A DNA stretch of 22,977 nt from UBA1046 sp964624395 (GTDB taxonomy: Bacteria; Bacillota; Clostridia; Saccharofermentanales; DTU023): NCBI GenBank assembly GCA_964624395.1, contig CAZUWY010000029.1, positions 1 through 22,977 on the forward strand, read 5' to 3'. Shown here in pieces: positions 10,101 to 16,263 of this stretch (position 1 is its first letter; each line of letters starts with the position of its first letter). Below the pieces are notes generated by a model. It was not told the origin of the DNA, did not search any database, and saw only the letters and a program-made list of their open reading frames with translations. The position numbers were made by a program, and so were the translations under genes.

Positions 10101-10633
10101 ACTCCAATACGGGCGGCCAGGCTTCCAAGGCAACAAATCTGGGTGCAGTTGCTCAGTTTGCTGCCGGTGGCAAGGCTGTGCGCAAAAAGGATCTTGGCGC
10201 CATGGCATTGACCTACGGTTATGTCTATGTTGCCCAGATCGCCATGGGCGCAAGCCAGCTCCAGACCCTGAGAGCGATCCGCGAGGCTGAGGCCTGGGAT
10301 GGACCGTCCTTGATTATCGCCTATGCACCTTGTATCAACCATGGTATCAGAGGTGGTCTGACACTGGCCCAGGAGCGCGAAAAAGATGCTGTTGAGACTG
10401 GATACTGGCATCTCTACAGATACAATCCTGCCCTTAAGGCAGAAGGTAAGAATCCTTTCTTGCTTGACTCCAAAGAGCCCAAGCGCCCCTACACCGATTT
10501 CTTGGAGAAGGAGGTTCGCTACACAACCTTGTACAGAACTTATCCAGAAGAAAAGGTCAAGGAGATCTTTGAGGAAGCCCGGATTGCCGCCGAGGAACGC
10601 TATAAATACTATCTGCGCCTAGCGGCAGACTGA
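7109..10633 (+). CDS. nifJ: Pyruvate:ferredoxin (flavodoxin) oxidoreductase, single-chain
   Basis: This 1174-residue enzyme oxidatively decarboxylates pyruvate with coenzyme A to acetyl-CoA and CO2 and reduces ferredoxin. The N-terminal pyruvate-binding domain shows GIFPITPSSTMAD. A two-cluster ferredoxin domain is marked by CIQCNQCSYVCP (from residue 691) and CTGCGACAHTCP (from residue 746). The proximal-cluster motif ACAGCGETPY follows. The thiamine-diphosphate site GGDGWAYDIGFGG lies at about 964-976, with DTEVYSNTGGQ after it. Length is typical of single-chain bacterial forms. A strong AGAAGGAG precedes the ATG. Codons are visibly richer in C-ending triplets than in neighbouring genes, which fits high expression. 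Residues around 285 repeat VYET because of a tandem 12-base unit (7949-7972). Together with Rnf in this window it supplies reduced ferredoxin for energy conservation. Confidence 0.97.
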   Translation: MAKEKNFVSMDGNTAAAYASYAFTEVAGIFPITPSSTMADMVDQWSQQGMKNIFGQTVNVVEMQSEAGAAGCVHGSLATGALTTTYTASQGLLLMIPNMYKLSGELLPAVFHVSARTLATHALSIFGDHSDVMACRQTGFGLLASGSVQQAMDIGSIAHLAAIKSRVPFLHFFDGFRTSHEIQKIEALDFDDLAELVDYEQLNAFRERGLTPNEPVLRGTAQNPDIFFQAREASNPYYDKLADTVEEYMDEITKLTGREYKPFVYHGAEDAEEVIICMGSVYETVYETVEYLNGKGKKVGVVNVHLYRPFSGERLLKAIPETCKKIAVLDRTKEPGAEGEPLYLDVVNVFCKSDRDPVIVGGRYGLGSKDTTPDQINAVFSHLEQDDPMHGFTIGIVDDVTHLSLPLGEAIDVSKEGTIAARFWGLGADGTVGANKNSIKIIGDHTDMYAQAYFSYDSKKSGGVTISDLRFGSNPIRAPYLVNRADFVACHNQAYVDKYDMLTPLKKGGSFLLNTLWTEEELDTYLPGEMKRTIANNDIDFYTIDAVTLAENIGLGGRINTICQAAFFKIADIIPIDDAVKYMKEAIKTTYGRRGEDIVKMNYKAVDAGIENLKKINVPEAWKNAPDKEVVEREVPEFITAIADIMNAQKGDILPVSAFADAADGTFPQGTSKFEKRGIAVTVPKWIPENCIQCNQCSYVCPHAVIRPFLLTEEEAGEAPEGFETLKGMKPYDMYQYRIQISVLDCTGCGACAHTCPSKEKALIMEPIGDHMAETDNWDYAIELPNKPNPMNKTSIKGSQFEQPLLEFSGACAGCGETPYVKLVTQLFGDRMQVANATGCTSIWGGSAPSMPYTPNQEGFGPTWANSLFEDNAEFGLGMHLGVKQLRARATAQINELAEKKIADLAGPIENWLAEKNDAEKSRVATADLIAALEGYQADGEAAALVKGILKLKDFLMKRSTWIIGGDGWAYDIGFGGLDHVLASGEDVNVLVLDTEVYSNTGGQASKATNLGAVAQFAAGGKAVRKKDLGAMALTYGYVYVAQIAMGASQLQTLRAIREAEAWDGPSLIIAYAPCINHGIRGGLTLAQEREKDAVETGYWHLYRYNPALKAEGKNPFLLDSKEPKRPYTDFLEKEVRYTTLYRTYPEEKVKEIFEEARIAAEERYKYYLRLAAD

Positions 10634-10668
10634 GTAAAACTGCCGGGTAAAAGATAGCCTGAAAAGGA

Positions 10669-10677
10669 TTATCCACA
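10669..10677 (+). promoter_or_regulatory. Consensus DnaA box upstream of the primosome genes
   Basis: TTATCCACA is an exact match to the classical bacterial DnaA-binding consensus. It lies directly next to the -35 position of the predicted promoter for the DnaD-like and DnaC-like genes, where a bound protein could alter polymerase access. Only one box was seen, so this is not an origin. Its placement in front of replication genes makes a regulatory role plausible. Confidence 0.5.
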
Positions 10678-10696
10678 GACGGCAAAACAAGGCCTA

Positions 10697-10705
10697 TGAT
10701 ATAAT
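10697..10705 (+). promoter_or_regulatory. Predicted extended -10 promoter of the DnaD/DnaC/acpS run
   Basis: TGA followed by a perfect TATAAT (10700-10705) gives an extended -10 element. The -35 region is poor. Transcription would begin at about 10711-10713, inside the left arm of the GC-rich hairpin that follows, leaving a leader of about 50 bases before the ATG at 10761. Confidence 0.6.
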
Positions 10706-10739
10706 AAGAGCCCGTCCCCGTATAAGGGGGCGGGCTCTT
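10706..10739 (+). terminator. Strong GC-rich hairpin after the pyruvate:ferredoxin oxidoreductase gene
   Basis: A 14-base left arm (10706-10719) pairs with 10726-10739 with a single G-T wobble, closing a 6-base loop. The following AATAATTGTTTT is a weak T tract. It is the best candidate terminator for the oxidoreductase transcript. It begins directly after the -10 box of the next promoter, so it also shapes the 5' end of the primosome transcript. Confidence 0.6.
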
Positions 10740-10760
10740 AATAATTGTTTTGAGGCAGGC

Positions 10761-11774
10761 ATGAAGATTAGCGGACAAGATAAATATTTGCTCTCAGATA
10801 GCATAGTTCCAGATATTTTTATTCATGAATTTATGCCCAGACTAGATAGCATGGCAGTGAAATGCTATCTTTTGCTCCTGTCTGCTTTTCAAAATGGCAA
10901 ACGCGAGATCGCTAAAAAGGATCTCAGTCTGCGTCTGTCTCTTTCTGTGCGCGAGATAGAAAAATGCCTACAGGATCTGGCTGAAGAAGGCATCATTCAG
11001 ATAGAAAATGAAGGTGTGCTGCTCACCGATCTTAAAGCTATTGAACTGAGAAATCTGCTGGAAAAAAATAGAGAAGAAAAAAGCATAATCATCAGCCCGG
11101 CAATAATGTCTGAAAGGGAACAAGTTGTGACAGCGATTAATAATGAGTATTTCCAGGGACTGATGACACATGCCTGGTACGATATGATCGATGACTGGTT
11201 TCTCAATTACAGATTTGAACCGGCAGTAGTACAGGCTCTATTTGCTGAGGCCACAGCTTCAGATAAATGGGGCAAATTAAATCGCCCTTTTCTCAATTCA
11301 ATCGCAGCCAGATGGCATCGACACGAGATTAGAACATTTTCAGAATTAAGTGCCTTTTATGAGGAGAATGAGAAGTTTCTTCAGCTCTACAAGCATATCT
11401 GCAAGACCTTGCGTATCTCATTTACTGAACCGGGCATACGCTTGGTGGAAAGCTGGGTGGAAGAATTGGGCTATGAGCGCGAGATTATTGATCTGGCCCT
11501 GGAGGAGACCACCGGCAGCAGAAATCCCAACTTGCGTTATGTTGATACAATTTTGCGCCGCTGGCACAGCCAAGGCCTGAAAAATAAAGCGGATGTAAAA
11601 AGAGAGCTGGCCAGCTGGCAGCAAAGTAAAAAGGATACGGCTAGCAGAACAAAGGCTGGAGGCAATAGAGCAAATTATGCCGGCAGCGGAAAAAATGCTA
11701 ATTACGATGAGGCGTTTGGTTTACAATATCCGGCAGTGAGCAATCAGCAGCCGGAGAACGACCAAGAATTTTAA
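10761..11774 (+). CDS. DnaD-domain primosomal protein (DnaD/DnaB-like)
   Basis: The 337-residue protein starts with a winged-helix region (about residues 15-95) like the N-terminal domain of Bacillus DnaD and DnaB. Two C-terminal DnaD-type helical domains follow. Each ends in the family signature with Ile and Arg-Trp: FLNSIAARWHRHE near residue 180 and YVDTILRRWHSQG near residue 260. The last 60 residues are polar and probably disordered. In Bacillus such proteins bind DNA and help load the replicative helicase at origins and restart sites. The DnaC/DnaI-like ATPase gene follows 40 bases later, supporting this role. GAGGCAGG precedes the ATG. Whether it corresponds to DnaD or DnaB of Bacillus cannot be decided; two DnaD-type domains resemble DnaB more. 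A consensus DnaA box lies in the promoter. Confidence 0.85.
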   Translation: MKISGQDKYLLSDSIVPDIFIHEFMPRLDSMAVKCYLLLLSAFQNGKREIAKKDLSLRLSLSVREIEKCLQDLAEEGIIQIENEGVLLTDLKAIELRNLLEKNREEKSIIISPAIMSEREQVVTAINNEYFQGLMTHAWYDMIDDWFLNYRFEPAVVQALFAEATASDKWGKLNRPFLNSIAARWHRHEIRTFSELSAFYEENEKFLQLYKHICKTLRISFTEPGIRLVESWVEELGYEREIIDLALEETTGSRNPNLRYVDTILRRWHSQGLKNKADVKRELASWQQSKKDTASRTKAGGNRANYAGSGKNANYDEAFGLQYPAVSNQQPENDQEF

Positions 11775-11814
11775 GCTGGCAAATCAAAGAGCAGGAGGCG
11801 CATGAGCTATCTCG

Positions 11815-12822
11815 ATGCGGGAATTAAATCGCGAACTAAATCTAGAAATAGAAAAGGAATACACCAGAAGACGCAATCTGGCAAATCTTAAAGCTGAGCA
11901 AAAAACCGCTGCCATCCACCAACGCTATCCGGAGATTTTGGAGCTGGAACAGTCAATTAATCTTCAGGGCGTCAGTTACTTGCAATTATCCCTCAAAGAA
12001 GATAAAAAAAATGCCAGCGAGGCGTTAGAGAGGCTGGAGCAGGCAAAAAGGCAATTGGCAGCTTTTCTGAGCAAAAATAATCTCGCTTCAGACTACAGCG
12101 AACCGGACTGGCTCTGCCCAAAATGCCAAGACACGGGCATGGATGGCGATCAGTACTGCTCGTGCTATGAGCTGCTGCGCCAGAAACTACTGGCAGCTCT
12201 TTTGCCCTCTGCCGTCATTCCGGAAGCAAGCTTTGAGAACTGCGACCTAGATATTTACCCGGAGGAGATAGTGCTTCAAGACCGTGTCTTGCGCCCCAGA
12301 GACTATATGCGCACTCTAAAGGATATTGTCCGCACCTACTGCGAGCATTTTTCCCTGCTGGAAAACAGAAATCTTTTCTTTTCCGGCCAGGAAGGCTCCG
12401 GCAAGAGCTGGCTGATCAGCTGCATCGCCACAGATGTCAAGGAACGGGGATATAATATTTTTATGCTGCCGGCAGCAGTATTTTTTGATTTGCTGCAAGA
12501 ATGGCATCAGCTCAAGAGCAGCTTTCGGCCGGATCCGGAGCGCTACAAAGAAGTCCAGCTGCTGGTGGAGGCTATCTGGGCTTGTGATCTTTTACTCCTG
12601 GATGATCTGGGCACTGAGCTGCAAAGAGATGGCAATTACGCTGATCTTTTGCTTTTGCTCGATGACCGGCAAAGAAAAAGACTGCATACCGTGATAGCCA
12701 GCAACTTGAGTGCCAATGATCTGCACCGGGTCTATGACAAAAGGATAGCCAGCCGCATTAGCGGTAATTTCCTCTGCTACCAGTTGCCCTCTGTAGATCT
12801 GCGCCTTGGGACCAAGAAATGA
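11815..12822 (+). CDS. DnaC/DnaI-like helicase-loader ATPase
   Basis: The 335-residue protein has an N-terminal helical region, a zinc-type cysteine cluster CPKCQDTGMDG...CSC near residues 101-118, and a C-terminal AAA+ domain. The Walker A loop SGQEGSGKS is near residue 190 and Walker B LLLLDDLG near residue 260. A sensor-type IASN and Arg-rich RIASRISG segment follow. This is the arrangement of the DnaI/DnaC loaders that place the replicative helicase on DNA. The gene follows the DnaD-like gene and probably works with it. The start is awkward: AGGAGG at 11793-11798 is 16 bases from this ATG. A closer ATG at 11802 is in another frame and opens only a 29-codon ORF. An in-frame stop at 11803-11805 limits extension, leaving ATC at 11809 as the only other in-frame candidate. 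Confidence 0.88.
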   Translation: MRELNRELNLEIEKEYTRRRNLANLKAEQKTAAIHQRYPEILELEQSINLQGVSYLQLSLKEDKKNASEALERLEQAKRQLAAFLSKNNLASDYSEPDWLCPKCQDTGMDGDQYCSCYELLRQKLLAALLPSAVIPEASFENCDLDIYPEEIVLQDRVLRPRDYMRTLKDIVRTYCEHFSLLENRNLFFSGQEGSGKSWLISCIATDVKERGYNIFMLPAAVFFDLLQEWHQLKSSFRPDPERYKEVQLLVEAIWACDLLLLDDLGTELQRDGNYADLLLLLDDRQRKRLHTVIASNLSANDLHRVYDKRIASRISGNFLCYQLPSVDLRLGTKK

Positions 12823-12871
12823 AAGATGGAATTTGCCCTCCGCCATTAAACGATAATTACAGGTGATTTAG

Positions 12872-13258
12872 TTGAAAATACTTAGCGGCATAGATTTGCT
12901 GGAAATTGAAAGACTGAAAAAAGCATTGGAAAAACAAGAAGAGGGTTTTTCCAAGCGTATCTTCACGCAAGAGGAGCTGGCGCTGGCGGGGGGAAGAATT
13001 GAGTCGCTGGCTGGTTTTTTTGCCGTTAAAGAGGCTGTGGGCAAGGCTCTAGGTACTGGCCTGATGGCGCATGGCATATCATTTAAAGATATTGAAGTAG
13101 GCAAGGATGAGCTGGGCGCACCCACTGTCAGTCTTGCTGGCGGCGCCAAAAGGCGTTTCGAAGAGATAAAGGGCAGATCTATTTCGATCAGCATAACGCA
13201 TGAGCGTTCCTATGCAGCGGCCATCTGCCAGATCATCTCTGCTGAGGAGGAGCTTTAG
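12872..13258 (+). CDS. acpS: Holo-[acyl-carrier-protein] synthase
   Basis: The 128-residue enzyme transfers the 4'-phosphopantetheine arm of coenzyme A to acyl carrier protein, activating it for fatty-acid synthesis. The two metal-binding signatures are present: GIDLLEIERL near the N-terminus (Asp8) and FFAVKEAVGKALGTG around residues 49-63. A SISITHERSYAAA motif near the C-terminus is also typical. Length matches the family. The start is TTG at 12872 with AGGTGA five bases upstream (12861-12866). The gene sits 49 bases after the helicase-loader gene and directly before the NlpC/P60-like gene, so the four genes probably form one transcript. Confidence 0.95.
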   Translation: MKILSGIDLLEIERLKKALEKQEEGFSKRIFTQEELALAGGRIESLAGFFAVKEAVGKALGTGLMAHGISFKDIEVGKDELGAPTVSLAGGAKRRFEEIKGRSISISITHERSYAAAICQIISAEEEL

Positions 13259-13259
13259 C

Positions 13260-14420
13260 TTGCTTGATTCAGATAAGAAAAATAATCGACCTGGCAATTT
13301 GCCGAAAATAAAGATTGTACCGAAAAACCTGCCGGGACCTTCACAGATATCTACTCCAGAAGGCCCCAGCCCCAATGAGCATCGAGGTCTTTATGTTGAC
13401 AAGAAAAAACGCAGACTGCCCTCCTGGCTGCTGGCGGCAATCATTGTTTTGGTCTTGCTGATTGGCATATTCTGGATTCTGCCTCGTGTTTTTACGCAAA
13501 ACAGCGGTGAATCAACCCCTCTACCTACGGTTGCTGCTGATGAGCCTGTTTTTAGAGAAGATGTGCTGGTGGTGACCGATAACAGTTGCTGGCTGGTGAA
13601 AGAGCCGCGGCGCGGAGCCGATCGCATTGCGCAACTGCTTTTTAATGAAGAACTGGAGCTTTTGGATTCATCCGGTGAACACTTTCTTTTGGTTAGAACT
13701 AAAAACGGGCAGCAGGGCTATATTGCCAGAGCAAGCGTATCAGCGGACAGCTCGGGGCTAGATACCTCTAAAGCCTTGCTCAAGGTCATAATCAGGACAC
13801 CTTATAAAAATATTATGAGTCATACCCAAGGGGGAACGGTTATCGCCAAAGCGCCGTTAGGCAGCGTCCTTTATGCAGATTACCAGGACACTCAGGTTCT
13901 GAAAATAAGACTTCCCGGCGGCAATCAGGGCTGGATCAGCAAAAATGATGTCTTCATTCTCGAGCCCGCTGAAAATCTGCCCAGGCCGGAGGATACAGAG
14001 GCAGCATTAATCAGCGCTGCTCTTACCTTCGACAGGGCAACCTGGGTTCCCAGAGGACTTACCACGGCCGGCATAGATATGGCGGGTGTGCTCTATCTTT
14101 CCTGTATGATGAGTGGCATAGAAGTGCAGCACAGGCCTGAGGCAATTGCAGAACTGGGCGACAAGCTCAATCTGCCCATCAATGCTGATACCGGTTCCTA
14201 TGATCTGCGCTACGCTAATGTCGGCGATATTTTGGTCTTAGATGAAGGGGCACAGATTGGTGACGGAGTGGATTTCGCCCTTATAATGCCCAATAATCAA
14301 ATAATGCTGCACCGCATCGGCGGCAGCAGCATTTCTGTTGTCTCTCTCAGCAGCAGATCTTTAGCCATAGAAGATAGAATGATAGAAGTCAGACGTTTGA
14401 ACATAAAAAAAGATTCCTGA
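13260..14420 (+). CDS. Membrane-anchored SH3-SH3-NlpC/P60-like protein with apparently inactive catalytic domain
   Basis: I choose the TTG at 13260 because GAGGAGGAG (13244-13252) lies seven bases upstream, giving 386 residues. A GTG at 13200 would run inside acpS and lacks such a site. A basic cytoplasmic stretch of about 50 residues leads to one membrane segment (about 54-76), so the rest should be outside the cell. Two SH3b-like wall-binding repeats follow, ending in QGYIAR (about 101-160) and QGWISKND (about 175-235). Residues 245-386 look like an NlpC/P60 domain, with TTAGIDMAGVLYL at 268-280 and VGDILVL at 321-327. In active enzymes the first motif contains Asp-Cys-Ser-Gly and a later His; here Cys is Met274 and the HVGIY-like position reads DFALIM. 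It is probably a non-catalytic wall-binding or regulatory protein. The last codons overlap the L28 terminator. Confidence 0.7.
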   Translation: MLDSDKKNNRPGNLPKIKIVPKNLPGPSQISTPEGPSPNEHRGLYVDKKKRRLPSWLLAAIIVLVLLIGIFWILPRVFTQNSGESTPLPTVAADEPVFREDVLVVTDNSCWLVKEPRRGADRIAQLLFNEELELLDSSGEHFLLVRTKNGQQGYIARASVSADSSGLDTSKALLKVIIRTPYKNIMSHTQGGTVIAKAPLGSVLYADYQDTQVLKIRLPGGNQGWISKNDVFILEPAENLPRPEDTEAALISAALTFDRATWVPRGLTTAGIDMAGVLYLSCMMSGIEVQHRPEAIAELGDKLNLPINADTGSYDLRYANVGDILVLDEGAQIGDGVDFALIMPNNQIMLHRIGGSSISVVSLSSRSLAIEDRMIEVRRLNIKKDS

Positions 14421-14433
14421 TTTCTCAGGAATC
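14405..14433 (-). terminator. Rho-independent terminator of rpmB, inside the convergent gene
   Basis: On the minus strand a 9-base stem GATTCCTGA/TCAGGAATC with GAAA loop is followed by seven T. The hairpin spans 14412-14433 and the T tract reads from A 14405-14411. It ends the L28 transcript 22 bases after its stop. The same bases encode the last codons and stop of the plus-strand NlpC/P60-like gene. Confidence 0.9.
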
Positions 14434-14455
14434 CTAAGATGTAAAGATATAAAGC

Positions 14456-14653
14456 TTAGCCGCGCTGAACAGCGCCACTCTTTAGACATCTGGTGCAAAC
14501 ATTCATTGTTTTTGGACTGCCATCCACAATAACCCGCACCTTTTGGACATTAGCCCTCTGCTTTACTTTTGCACGGCGGGATATCTGAGAACGCGTGATA
14601 CGGATCTTTCTGCCGAAAAACACATTTTTATCGCATACTTCACATTTTGCCAT
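14456..14653 (-). CDS. rpmB: 50S ribosomal protein L28
   Basis: The 65-residue protein is a structural part of the large ribosomal subunit. MAKCEVCDKNVFFG at the start and TMNVCTRCLKSG near the end are typical of L28. The two CxxC pairs show the zinc-binding form of the protein. The ATG at 14651-14653 has AGGAGG (14661-14666) seven bases upstream. A GTG two codons earlier would be too close to that site. The gene follows rnfB on the same strand after 105 bases but has its own promoter and a strong terminator, so it is probably a single-gene unit. Confidence 0.97.
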   Translation of the reverse strand: MAKCEVCDKNVFFGRKIRITRSQISRRAKVKQRANVQKVRVIVDGSPKTMNVCTRCLKSGAVQRG

Positions 14654-14715
14654 ACTCACACCTCCTGTCTGAAAGATTCTTGCTTAAGGCAATCAATTTG
14701 CCATAAACGCGCAAA

Positions 14716-14735
14716 GCAAATATTAGCATATTTGC
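14716..14735. repeat. Inverted repeat over the rpmB promoter
   Basis: GCAAATA-TTAGCA-TATTTGC is a perfect 7-base dyad that covers the predicted -10 element. It could be an operator or a weak hairpin at the end of the rnf transcript. No T tract follows on the minus strand. Confidence 0.35.
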
Positions 14736-14748
14736 CCTATCTTAGCAA
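14720..14748 (-). promoter_or_regulatory. Predicted rpmB promoter
   Basis: On the minus strand TTGCTA (14743-14748) and TAATAT (14720-14725) are separated by 17 bases, with TG one base before the -10 box. This gives both spacing and an extended -10 in favour of a sigma-A promoter, about 60 bases upstream of the L28 start. Confidence 0.65.
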
Positions 14749-14758
14749 GCAAATTTAT

Positions 14759-15655
14759 TTATGAGGCCTTGCCTTCTTTCTTTTTTTGTTTTGGCTTGGC
14801 CTTGGCCGCTTCCTCGTATGTCCCAGGGGCTCCCAGGAGGCCAACTCTGATTGAGGCAGTGGGACAGACCTCCACACATTCACCGCAATGTGTGCAGAGG
14901 TTTTGATCAATCACAGCCAGATTGTCATCCATATGGATGGCATCTACAGGGCAGACCTTGACGCAACGCAGGCAGGCGATACAGGCAATATTGCAATCTT
15001 TCCTGATTCTGGCTGCCGGCCAATGATTGCTGCAGGTGCAAACTGTTGCCGCCTCATGCTTGGGGATCATATGGATTAGCCCCTTGGGACAGGCATCGAC
15101 ACATTTGCCGCAGGCAACGCAATTCTTATGGTTGACTCTGGCAATGCCATCCTCGATATAGATAGCGTCAAAATCACAGACAGCCACACAGTCTCCTAAT
15201 CCCATGCAGCCGTATGTACAGCTGTTAGGTCCCGAGAACAGGCCGGTGGCGGAGGAGCAGTTGGAAGAGCCGGTGTAAAGATAGCGATTATCTGTATAAA
15301 GATCAGAGCCCTGGCAATGTACATGGGCAACCGTTGGGATGAAGACACCGGCAGCCACGCCAAGGAAATCTGCAATTTTAGCGACAGTCTCTTCGCCGCC
15401 GGCGGTACAAAGAGTTGTGTCGGTGGTGCTGCCTTCAACCAGGGCCTCTGCATAGGCCATGCAGCTGGAATAACCACAGCCGCCGCAGTTGACGCCGGGG
15501 AGCCTTTCATTGAGATTGATGGCTCTTTCGTCGACAGGAACAGCAAATAGCTTAAAAACAACCAGGATAATCAGCCCCAGGATCAGGGCAATACCGCCCC
15601 CGATAACTGCGGGAGTCAGGATGGAAACAGCTGCTGCCAGAAGATTAATTGCCAA
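14759..15655 (-). CDS. rnfB: Rnf complex iron-sulfur subunit RnfB
   Basis: RnfB is thought to accept electrons from reduced ferredoxin at the cytoplasmic side of the Rnf membrane complex. The 298-residue protein has an N-terminal membrane helix (about 10-38). A four-Cys cluster follows, beginning PGVNCGGCGYSSC (about 53-65) and completed by a Cys about 18 residues on. Four ferredoxin-type quartets come next, including CVACGKCVDACP, CIACLRCVKVCP and CTHCGECVEVCP. That is at least five likely [4Fe-4S] sites, as in clostridial and acetogen RnfB and more than in proteobacterial forms. The C-terminus is Lys rich. The start is TTG at 15655, with GAGGAGG eight bases upstream. It is the last gene of the rnfCDGEAB operon, 14 bases after rnfA. 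Confidence 0.96.
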   Translation of the reverse strand: MAINLLAAAVSILTPAVIGGGIALILGLIILVVFKLFAVPVDERAINLNERLPGVNCGGCGYSSCMAYAEALVEGSTTDTTLCTAGGEETVAKIADFLGVAAGVFIPTVAHVHCQGSDLYTDNRYLYTGSSNCSSATGLFSGPNSCTYGCMGLGDCVAVCDFDAIYIEDGIARVNHKNCVACGKCVDACPKGLIHMIPKHEAATVCTCSNHWPAARIRKDCNIACIACLRCVKVCPVDAIHMDDNLAVIDQNLCTHCGECVEVCPTASIRVGLLGAPGTYEEAAKAKPKQKKKEGKAS

Positions 15656-15669
15656 TTTGCTTTCCTCCT

Positions 15670-16260
15670 CTAACCGAAAATATTTTCAATAACGCCTTTA
15701 AAGCCGTTAAATGAAAGTGAAACTATTGCTGCAGCCACCAAGACAGAAGGCATGCCTTTGAAAAATTCCGGAATATTGGCCTGCGCAAGTCTTTGCCTAA
15801 CCCCTGAAAAGAGAAACATAGCCAGCATGAAGCTGATGCCGGCACCCAGGCCATTGGTAATCGCCTGACCGAAATTGTAGGACTCCTGGATATTTAGCAG
15901 CATAATGCCTAAAATAGCGCAATTGGTGGTAATGAGGGGCAGGTAGATGCCCATGGCCTTATATAGAGGCGGCATACTTTTCTTAATAATGGCTTCAAGC
16001 ACCTGAACCGCTGAGGCAATTACCAGTATAAACACCACTGTCTGCAGGTACTCCAGACCATTGGGAACCAAAAGATATTGAAAAACCGGCTGCGTGATGG
16101 CAGAAGAGACCACCATGACAAAAATAACCGCCAGGCTCATGCCCATAGAGTTTTTCAGATTGGTGGTAAGACCTAGAAAGGAGCAGACACCAAGGAATTG
16201 AGATAGAACAATATTGTTTATTAGAATTACAGTGAAGAGAATTTTAGCAATATCAATCAT
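15670..16260 (-). CDS. rnfA: Rnf complex membrane subunit RnfA
   Basis: The 196-residue integral membrane protein has about six helices and is homologous to RnfE and to NqrE. Structural work on related complexes places an iron-sulfur cluster between RnfA and RnfE; conserved cysteines are visible in the N-terminal LSQFLGVCSFLG stretch and in TTNCAILG. The ATG at 16258-16260 lies three bases after the rnfE stop, with GGAGGAG upstream inside the end of rnfE. It is the fifth gene of the operon. Confidence 0.96.
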   Translation of the reverse strand: MIDIAKILFTVILINNIVLSQFLGVCSFLGLTTNLKNSMGMSLAVIFVMVVSSAITQPVFQYLLVPNGLEYLQTVVFILVIASAVQVLEAIIKKSMPPLYKAMGIYLPLITTNCAILGIMLLNIQESYNFGQAITNGLGAGISFMLAMFLFSGVRQRLAQANIPEFFKGMPSVLVAAAIVSLSFNGFKGVIENIFG

Positions 16261-16263
16261 TTT

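Noticed and set aside
10640..10760. Replication origin suggested by the DnaA box and nearby TATAAT
   Set aside because: Only one box was seen, with no cluster, no AT-rich unwinding element with repeats and no dnaA or dnaN gene nearby.
11802..11891. 29-codon ORF starting at the ATG nearest the AGGAGG before the helicase-loader gene
   Set aside because: Its sequence is basic and low in pattern, it is fully in another frame of the loader gene and the ribosome spacing (three bases) is short. It is discussed as a start-site question, not called as a gene.
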